Assembly: GCA_019323655.1 (NCBI GenBank)
Contig: JAHWGX010000056.1
Location: 1 to 35,223, forward strand
Direction: 5' to 3'
Length of the DNA: 35,223 bases
DNA from: Candidatus Woesearchaeota archaeon
Lineage (GTDB): Archaea > Nanobdellota > Nanobdellia > Woesearchaeales > GW2011-AR4
In this document: positions 30,489-35,223 of the stretch, piece after piece
Layout: the number at the start of each line of letters is the position of its first letter
Position numbering within the stretch: the stretch's first letter is position 1
Translations under genes and position numbers: made by a program
The notes under the pieces: generated by a model
Told to the model about the DNA's origin: nothing
Seen by the model: the letters and a program-made list of their open reading frames with translations, nothing else
Databases searched by the model: none

Positions 30489-30855
30489 ATTCTTAAAAAC
30501 TGTTAAATAAGCTTACCTAGGTTGCATTTCACTATTTTTTATTCCGCTCCGCAATTTTAGTGCTGAACACATTTTGGATATGCCTTTCTATAATTGAGTT
30601 TCAATATGCTCGCTAAAGTTCGCAACATATAGTGCTCGGCTTTTTTTGGCTGCCACTAAAAAAAGCCTCGCATATCTATTGCAATAAGTACAAGGCAAAA
30701 ATTTCTTGGCAGGAAAATTTTTGCCGAGTGTAAAATTTGTCGCGAAGCGACGGGATTTATTTTTATTTGCCTAAATTTTTCCTGAAAGTTCATACTTTGC
30801 AACTTTACTTTACAAAAACAAAACTTATTTAAACTCCTTTTATTAGAAGCATTTT
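30489..30855. other. Intergenic region with a cluster of strong hairpins
   Basis: There is no coding signal. Hairpins in order: GGCTTTTTTT/AAAAAAAGCC (30638-30647 with 30658-30667); GGCAAAAATTT/AAATTTTTGCC (30694-30704 with 30715-30725); and GTCGC-GAA-GCGAC (30739-30751). GATATGC (30577-30583) and GCATATC (30670-30676) could enclose the first. Two 10-11-bp perfect stems in 90 nt point to a structured RNA, a double terminator of serS, or a palindromic mobile repeat. Confidence 0.55.
30825..30833 (+). promoter_or_regulatory. TATA box of the 30856 gene
   Basis: CTTATTTAAAC is centred 27 nt upstream of the ATG at 30856. The mRNA is leaderless. Confidence 0.5.
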
Positions 30856-31170
30856 ATGCCTCAACAAAATGCAAATTTCTATGGAGCACTGCTTGTAGTT
30901 CTCGGGCTCGTTGTCGTAGCAGGCCTTTTTGCAGGCAAGCCCTCAACAACCGGCTTTGCAGTCAAAGAGGCAGATAAGTATTCTGCTTTTGATATAGAGA
31001 TATTTGGAAACGAGTTCAGGACATGCGCTGACGGCAGCCTTTACGGAGAATGCTCAACATTTCTAAAGCCCAAATTCTGCCTTAACGGAAAGCTTGTTGA
31101 CTACTGCGAACTTTGCGGCTGCGATGCAGGAGAGGTTTGCAGAGATTTGAAATGCGTGAAAGTTGAATAA
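30856..31170 (+). CDS. Membrane-anchored small Cys-rich protein (104 aa)
   Basis: A single N-terminal membrane span (residues ~8-27, ALLVVLGLVVVAGLFAG) is followed by KPSTTGFAV and an outward-facing domain with eight Cys, several in close pairs (CELCGCDAGEVC). The pattern suggests a disulphide-bonded or metal-binding extracellular module. The K-P-x-x-TGF segment just after the span recurs in the partial gene at 34854 (KPEITGFIA), so it may mark a family of surface proteins in this organism. Function is unknown. Confidence 0.75.
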   Translation: MPQQNANFYGALLVVLGLVVVAGLFAGKPSTTGFAVKEADKYSAFDIEIFGNEFRTCADGSLYGECSTFLKPKFCLNGKLVDYCELCGCDAGEVCRDLKCVKVE

Positions 31171-31278
31171 ATATGTTTCTTATATAGTCTAGAAAACATT
31201 ATATTATGAAATTGGAAATTTCTGTTTAGCAAAACCGAGCCTAGGGGGGGGTGGAGGAGAGTATAATGCAGGTAGACA

Positions 31279-32715
31279 TTATTGACCGGGTTTAATAAAC
31301 TCCAAAATTTTAACTATTGTATCAATAATAAAAGAAATCCTGTTCATGACTTTAGCCTCTCTAGCCGCAATTTCTTTTTGCTTCACCTCATTAAGTTCTT
31401 GTTGCTGCACTTCTTTAATATGTTTTAATTCTTCAGTTTCTTTAAGAAGAGCCCTAAATTCTTTTTCAATACTATCCAATTTTTTTTCTCTTCTAACAAT
31501 TGAATAGTAAATCCTTACAACCAACGTTGAAGGTAATTGGATCCCTAATTGAGTAGGCAAGTTTAACTTTTTTACAGCGTATTGCATCCCCTTTCCGTCT
31601 ATCAATGGTTGAGTGAAATTTTTGTCCTCAATCATTTTGTCAATCCTGCCCTTTTTGAATATATAATTCTTAAATTCTTTTTTTATTGGATGGTAAATGT
31701 CAATTTTTGTAGAATTTATAGAATTTAAATATGCTAAAATAAACTCTTGATTTTCTTTTAACTCAACTATGCCCATTGTTTGAATGTTGTTCCTAATAGA
31801 GGCTATATGTGTTGGAAAATTTTCAAATTCTTCTTCTAGCATCTGGTCTTCTTGTTCTAACACATAACCCATAAGATTTAAACCTGAATTAATATTTTGG
31901 AACCACAGTTTAAGACCTAGAAGTGCTTCGTTAACTTTATTAGTTGGTTCCATTAAAGGCCAAATAAATAAATTCGGCTCGTTTTTAGTAATATATATTT
32001 CTGCTCTTTTTTCAAGGAAAGCGTGATGCCAATTTACCTGTTCAAACTTATAATTATTGAGTCCTGGAATATTTATTTTATATTCTTTTTCAAATTTTGT
32101 TATATGTTTTGGGTTTAAAGAGATCAAAGTTAGATAATTTTGATTTATTTGTTGGGAAATAAAAAGTTCAATTTGAAACTTCTTGAGTATAAATTCCTGA
32201 TATTCTGAGTAACCATCTATAATCTGTTCTTCTCGACCTTTATTGAATATTCTAATGAACAATTCAATACCTTCAGAACCCAGAAATTTGATGTATCTCT
32301 GAAGATAAATCCTAAGAGAATTTAGGTTTTCTTTATCCTCCCTTATTCTTTTATTGACTAATATTGCTAATTGACAAAAATGTTTAATATAATTAGTTTT
32401 TTTCAAAAAAGAACTGATTTTTCCCTTGTTATCTGCATTTCTCAAAGCTATCTTTAATGGCTCTTTGATTAACCTCCCCACTACATCATTAAATTCTCTT
32501 AGTGAATCAATACCTAAAGGAATTACAATCAAGGAAACTTTTACTAGACCTTCTAAAGCCCCTTTTAAGAACTCAATTTTAAGATTGTTTCTTTTTCCTT
32601 CTTCAATGAGTGTTTTCTGATCTACTAAATCTGAAATTTCATAATAGACAGATATACCTATAACTCCTATTTTGATACTATCACAAAAGTTGTTTGGATT
32701 AATCTCCCCTGTCAT
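31279..32715 (-). CDS. Large protein of unknown function (478 aa)
   Basis: I do not recognise it. It is mainly helical, with a hydrophobic patch near the N-terminus (LVKVSLIVIPLGI), a charged coiled-coil near the C-terminus (FRALLKETEELKHIKEVQQQ onwards) and a final amphipathic segment. I chose the ATG at 32715, which has a TATA box (TATATATAC on this strand, centred ~32742) at -27; the frame upstream encodes no continued similarity. It diverges from a 58-aa gene with only 40 bp between start codons and interlocked promoters. A toxin-antitoxin-like or defence pair is possible but unproven. Confidence 0.65.
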   Translation of the reverse strand: MTGEINPNNFCDSIKIGVIGISVYYEISDLVDQKTLIEEGKRNNLKIEFLKGALEGLVKVSLIVIPLGIDSLREFNDVVGRLIKEPLKIALRNADNKGKISSFLKKTNYIKHFCQLAILVNKRIREDKENLNSLRIYLQRYIKFLGSEGIELFIRIFNKGREEQIIDGYSEYQEFILKKFQIELFISQQINQNYLTLISLNPKHITKFEKEYKINIPGLNNYKFEQVNWHHAFLEKRAEIYITKNEPNLFIWPLMEPTNKVNEALLGLKLWFQNINSGLNLMGYVLEQEDQMLEEEFENFPTHIASIRNNIQTMGIVELKENQEFILAYLNSINSTKIDIYHPIKKEFKNYIFKKGRIDKMIEDKNFTQPLIDGKGMQYAVKKLNLPTQLGIQLPSTLVVRIYYSIVRREKKLDSIEKEFRALLKETEELKHIKEVQQQELNEVKQKEIAAREAKVMNRISFIIDTIVKILEFIKPGQ

Positions 32716-32723
32716 ACAGAAAG

Positions 32724-32748
32724 GTTTAAATATACTATAGTATATATA
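32724..32748. promoter_or_regulatory. Interlocked divergent promoters
   Basis: For the rightward ATG at 32756, the box GTTTAAATATAC is centred near 32729 (-27). For the leftward ATG at 32715, the box TATATATAC (minus strand) is centred near 32742 (-27). Each TATA box therefore lies inside the other's start region, so the two promoters probably exclude each other. Confidence 0.55.
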
Positions 32749-32755
32749 TCTTTTT

Positions 32756-32932
32756 ATGCAAAAGGAAACAAGGCAAGAAGTAAGATTTGAGGAGTTTATT
32801 TTAAATAGAATAGTTGATACTGAAATTGCTAAATCTGCTTCTATCATAGCGGCTAGAGAGGCATCAAAAAAATTAAAGGACTTACCAAGAATTCTTCAAA
32901 GCAAGAAGATTTGTGAAGATTTAAAGAGGTAA
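32756..32932 (+). CDS. Small basic helical protein (58 aa), divergent partner
   Basis: The frame reads MQKETRQEVRFEEFILNRIV, then DTEIAKSASIIAAREASKKL and a basic end (KDLPRILQSKKICEDLKR). It is helical, basic and soluble, the size of an antitoxin or small regulator. It is leaderless with its own TATA box and is divergent from the 478-aa gene. No family is recognised. Confidence 0.6.
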   Translation: MQKETRQEVRFEEFILNRIVDTEIAKSASIIAAREASKKLKDLPRILQSKKICEDLKR

Positions 32933-33048
32933 TTAATACATCTACTGAATAAATTACTCAGACAACCATCTCACCCAATCCACACAAAAACTAACCCATT
33001 CAGCTTAATTAAGCAATATCCTTTTCCACCTAAACTGAAAAACAAGGC

Positions 33049-33067
33049 AAAGTTTTTATAGAGTTCT
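33049..33067 (+). promoter_or_regulatory. Promoter 19-mer, copy 2 (orc1/cdc6)
   Basis: AAAGTTTTTATAGAGTTCT is identical to 15525-15543. The predicted start near 33083 leaves a short leader carrying SD AAGGTGGTG at 33085-33093. Confidence 0.6.
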
Positions 33068-33098
33068 GCATTAAACATCATATTAAGGTGGTGTTTTT

Positions 33099-34172
33099 AT
33101 GGCTTTGTTTAAGGATATGCTGCGTTCAGATGAATCCCTTTTTAGGAATGAGATTGCGCTGGATTACAGCTTTCTTCCCAAAATTTTGCCTCATAGGGAG
33201 CAGCAGCAGAGGCACATAGCAGCGTGCATAAAGCCATTGTTAGCGGGAAAAAACGGGAAAAATCTTTTTATTTTTGGGGATCCAGGAATAGGAAAAACAG
33301 CTGCAATGAGGTTTGTCCTTAAGGAATTGGAGGAAGAGACAGAAGAGGTTGTTCCAATTTACATAAACTGCTGGCAGAAAAACACTACGTTTAAGATAGT
33401 GGTTGATATATGCGAGCAGGTTGGCTACCGCTTGACGCATAATAAAAGGACAGAGGAATTGTTTGATATTGTAAAAAGCATCCTTAACAAAAAAGCCGCT
33501 GTCTTTGCATTTGATGAGGTTGATAAATTAGAGGATCTCGATTTCCTGTATTCTATTCTGGAGGAAATCTACAAAAAATCTGTTTTTTTAGTTACCAATT
33601 ACAATGACTGGCTTGAAAATCTGGATGACAGGCTGAAATCAAGATTAATGGCAGAAGTGCTTGAGTTTAAGCCTTACAATCTTGAGGAAACAGGGGATGT
33701 TCTTAAGCAGCGCATGGAATATGCATTTGTCCCTGATGTCTGGGACGATGATGCTTTTGAGCTGATAGTAAAAAAAGCTGCTGAAGCGCAGGACATAAGG
33801 GCTGGCCTGCACTTGATGAGGGAAGCCGGAAATATTGCAGAAAGCAAGTCCGCAAGGAAGATAGCTTTGGATAACGCGCAGGATGCAATAAAAAAAATAA
33901 GCGAATTCACAACAAAAAAAAGCTCAGAGCTGAATGAAGGTGAGCAGTCAATACTTGAAATGATAAGGAAAAATTCAGAGAAAAAGATTGGGGATCTGTA
34001 TGAAATCTATAAATCTCAAGGTGGAAACCTTGTTTACAAGTCATTCCAGAGAAAAATAGACAAGCTGGAAAAGAACAGGTTCATAACAGTAAAAAAGCTA
34101 AGCGGAGGAAAAGACGGAAGCACAAGCATAATAAAGTACGCAACTGAAACAAAGAAGCTGACTGAGTTTTGA
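33099..34172 (+). CDS. cdc6: Orc1/Cdc6-type replication initiator (AAA+)
   Basis: This is an ORC1/Cdc6 family ATPase that marks replication origins and loads MCM in archaea. It has the family N-terminus (FRNEIALDYSFLPKILPHRE), Walker A GDPGIGKTA, Walker B FAFDEVDKL, a sensor 1 region (VFLVTNYNDW), an Arg-finger region (RLKSRLM) and sensor 2 (IRAGLHLMREAG). The C-terminal ~80 residues are a winged helix (GEQSILEMIRKNSEKKIGDL onwards) for origin DNA. The 357-aa length is typical. An SD precedes the ATG. A 21-nt iteron array begins about 50 nt after its stop, so an origin may lie there. Confidence 0.88.
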   Translation: MALFKDMLRSDESLFRNEIALDYSFLPKILPHREQQQRHIAACIKPLLAGKNGKNLFIFGDPGIGKTAAMRFVLKELEEETEEVVPIYINCWQKNTTFKIVVDICEQVGYRLTHNKRTEELFDIVKSILNKKAAVFAFDEVDKLEDLDFLYSILEEIYKKSVFLVTNYNDWLENLDDRLKSRLMAEVLEFKPYNLEETGDVLKQRMEYAFVPDVWDDDAFELIVKKAAEAQDIRAGLHLMREAGNIAESKSARKIALDNAQDAIKKISEFTTKKSSELNEGEQSILEMIRKNSEKKIGDLYEIYKSQGGNLVYKSFQRKIDKLEKNRFITVKKLSGGKDGSTSIIKYATETKKLTEF

Positions 34173-34220
34173 GATTGTTATTTCTATAAAGAATTTCTTG
34201 AAATACTAAATTGGGTTTGG

Positions 34221-34345
34221 TTAGAGTTACATAGTAGTATTTTATTAGTTACATAATGCTAATATTAGACTACATAATAACACTTAATAGTTACATAATC
34301 ATAATTTTAGACTACATAGTAATAGCTGATAGCTACATGATAGTA
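34221..34345 (+). repeat. 21-nt iteron array (six TACATA/G words)
   Basis: TACATA or TACATG occurs at 34228, 34250, 34271, 34292, 34313 and 34334, with spacings of 22, 21, 21, 21 and 21. The surrounding bases follow AGnyTACATArT. The period is two helical turns, so a protein would bind one DNA face along the array. It ends at the TATA box of the next gene and lies just after orc1. Confidence 0.8.
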
Positions 34346-34361
34346 AGATTTATATACTATC
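34339..34361 (+). promoter_or_regulatory. Promoter of the tandem-HTH gene inside an inverted repeat
   Basis: TTTATATA (34349-34356) is centred ~29 nt upstream of the TTG at 34382. GATAGTA (34339-34345) and TACTATC (34355-34361) flank and overlap it as a perfect 7-bp inverted repeat. Confidence 0.55.
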
Positions 34362-34381
34362 AGTTCCGGGTAAAGCATAAA

Positions 34382-34861
34382 TTGGGTATAAAAAGAGGAG
34401 AGGACAGGGTTGGGCATATTTCTAATCTAATCAGCACTCTGAATGAAGGGGAAAAGCAGGAAATCCTTGAAAAACTCTTAAACTCGGGAAAAGAGGGCAT
34501 TCCCATCTCTGTTTTCAAGGCAGATATTTCTTGTTTGGAAATAATTGTAAAATACTTAAGGGAAGCAGAAAAAAAGTCTTTTAGGGAAATTTCAAAAATA
34601 TTAAACAGAAAAACTTCAACAATATACAGCACATACAGCAAATCAAAAATAAAGTTCAAGGGAAAGCTGGACATTTCTGATGCTTCTGTTGTGATTCCAT
34701 ATAAGATTTTTGCGAATAGGAAATATTCTGTGCTGGAGTCTCTTGTCGCTTATCTTAAGGGCAAGCAAAAGCTTTCCTTTACTCAAATATCTCTAGTGCT
34801 GAACAAGCATTACAGCACAATAAAAACAGTTTACAGAAGATACAAAATGAAAAATGGATGA
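34382..34861 (+). CDS. Tandem helix-turn-helix DNA-binding protein (159 aa)
   Basis: I chose the TTG at 34382 because the TATA box lies ~29 nt upstream (leaderless); a start at 34256 would translate the iteron array. Two ~50-residue repeats align: IPISVFKADIS...KKSFREISKILNRKTSTIYS and IPYKIFANRKYS...KLSFTQISLVLNKHYSTIKT. Each is a sigma-region-4-like helix-turn-helix followed by a basic end (SKSKIK, RRYKMK). A protein with two HTH units behind an array of evenly spaced repeats is a likely autoregulator or iteron-binding protein. It overlaps the next gene by 8 nt. The specific family is not recognised. Confidence 0.65.
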   Translation: MGIKRGEDRVGHISNLISTLNEGEKQEILEKLLNSGKEGIPISVFKADISCLEIIVKYLREAEKKSFREISKILNRKTSTIYSTYSKSKIKFKGKLDISDASVVIPYKIFANRKYSVLESLVAYLKGKQKLSFTQISLVLNKHYSTIKTVYRRYKMKNG

Positions 34862-35223
34862 AAAACTAAAATCAGCAATAACAGTAATCGTGTTTTTAGC
34901 AGCTTTAAGCAGCTTATTCTTTTATGCCAAGCCGGAAATAACAGGATTTATAGCTGCTGAAAAGCAGTTTAATTATTCTGAAAGCCTGGATTTAGAATTT
35001 AGTGAAAGCTCTGAATATGTATGGGTTCCGGAGAATTTAGGGGAATTAAGCTCATTAAGGATAAGCGGCAGCTATACCAAAGAAGGAGCTGTAAGAGTTT
35101 ACCTGGAAGACAATAATGCAAAATATCTGGTTTTTGATTCCGGAAAGATTAACGAAAGCGGATTGACAAAGATTACAGGGCTTGATGTCCTGGACCTTGG
35201 CAAGACAAAAGAAGATAAAGACA
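34854..35223 (+). CDS. Membrane-anchored surface protein, partial at window end
   Basis: The ATG at 34854 overlaps the upstream stop by 8 nt. The N-terminus has one hydrophobic span (ITVIVFLAALSSLFFYA), then KPEITGFIAAEK, matching the layout of the 30856 protein, and a beta-rich outward domain (SSLRISGSYTKEGAVRVYLE). It runs off the window at 35223 without a stop. Function is unknown; it is probably a surface protein. Confidence 0.65.
   Translation, partial: MDEKLKSAITVIVFLAALSSLFFYAKPEITGFIAAEKQFNYSESLDLEFSESSEYVWVPENLGELSSLRISGSYTKEGAVRVYLEDNNAKYLVFDSGKINESGLTKITGLDVLDLGKTKEDKD

Noticed and set aside
34221..34345. CRISPR array.
   Set aside because: The repeat words are only ~10 nt with no unique spacers of constant size and no cas genes; the array has iteron-like spacing.
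34256..34381. Upstream start (34256) for the tandem-HTH gene.
   Set aside because: It would translate the 21-nt iteron array into an Ile/Tyr-rich leader, and the TATA box would then lie inside the gene; the TTG at 34382 fits the promoter.

Overview
The window looks like a chromosome segment from an uncultivated archaeon, probably of the DPANN group (Woesearchaeota/Pacearchaeota-like). The archaeal signs are ribosomal protein L35Ae (eL33), a membrane-bound LonB protease, an Orc1/Cdc6 initiator, TATA boxes about 27 nt upstream of many start codons (leaderless transcripts), and GAGGTGA-type ribosome binding sites on other genes. The lineage call rests on protein style and is not proven from this window. 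The DNA is AT-rich and most genes are compact.

Layout. Bases 1-3527 look like ordinary chromosome: a membrane/coiled-coil protein, two tiny membrane proteins, L35Ae and an OB-fold protein. At 3529 a TctA-type transporter gene begins but stops after 23 codons. A complete, diverged TctA gene lies at 23326. Between them is about 19.8 kb that I read as an integrated element or island. It holds a tyrosine integrase with a companion DNA-binding protein, a ribbon-helix-helix protein, small genes and gene fragments bounded by a ~45-nt repeat, a broken IS200/IS605 element, a cluster of secreted proteins (including a subtilase fused to a zinc phospholipase C-like domain), a TumE/DUF6516-like protein, a UvrD-type helicase, a duplicated ~240-nt non-coding repeat with a covarying hairpin, and a PD-(D/E)XK-like nuclease gene overlapping a winged-helix gene.

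Right of the island core genes return: tctA, lonB, an alpha/beta hydrolase, serS, a small Cys-rich anchored protein, a divergent two-gene module, orc1/cdc6, and a tandem-HTH regulator behind a 21-nt iteron array.

The most striking feature is lonB. An intein with a LAGLIDADG endonuclease interrupts it at the Q|S junction of DPFQ|SGGLG. The coding sequence breaks inside the intein by an ATGA stop/start overlap, leaving a 39-residue C-intein on the second gene. This has the geometry of a natural split intein: the two polypeptides would need trans-splicing to make a ~650-residue LonB.

The other leading observations are the island that appears to supply a replacement 5' end for tctA, the iteron array beside orc1, the covarying duplicated RNA-like repeat, and a pair of interlocked divergent promoters. 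Everything here comes from reading the sequence; no database search or folding program was run.
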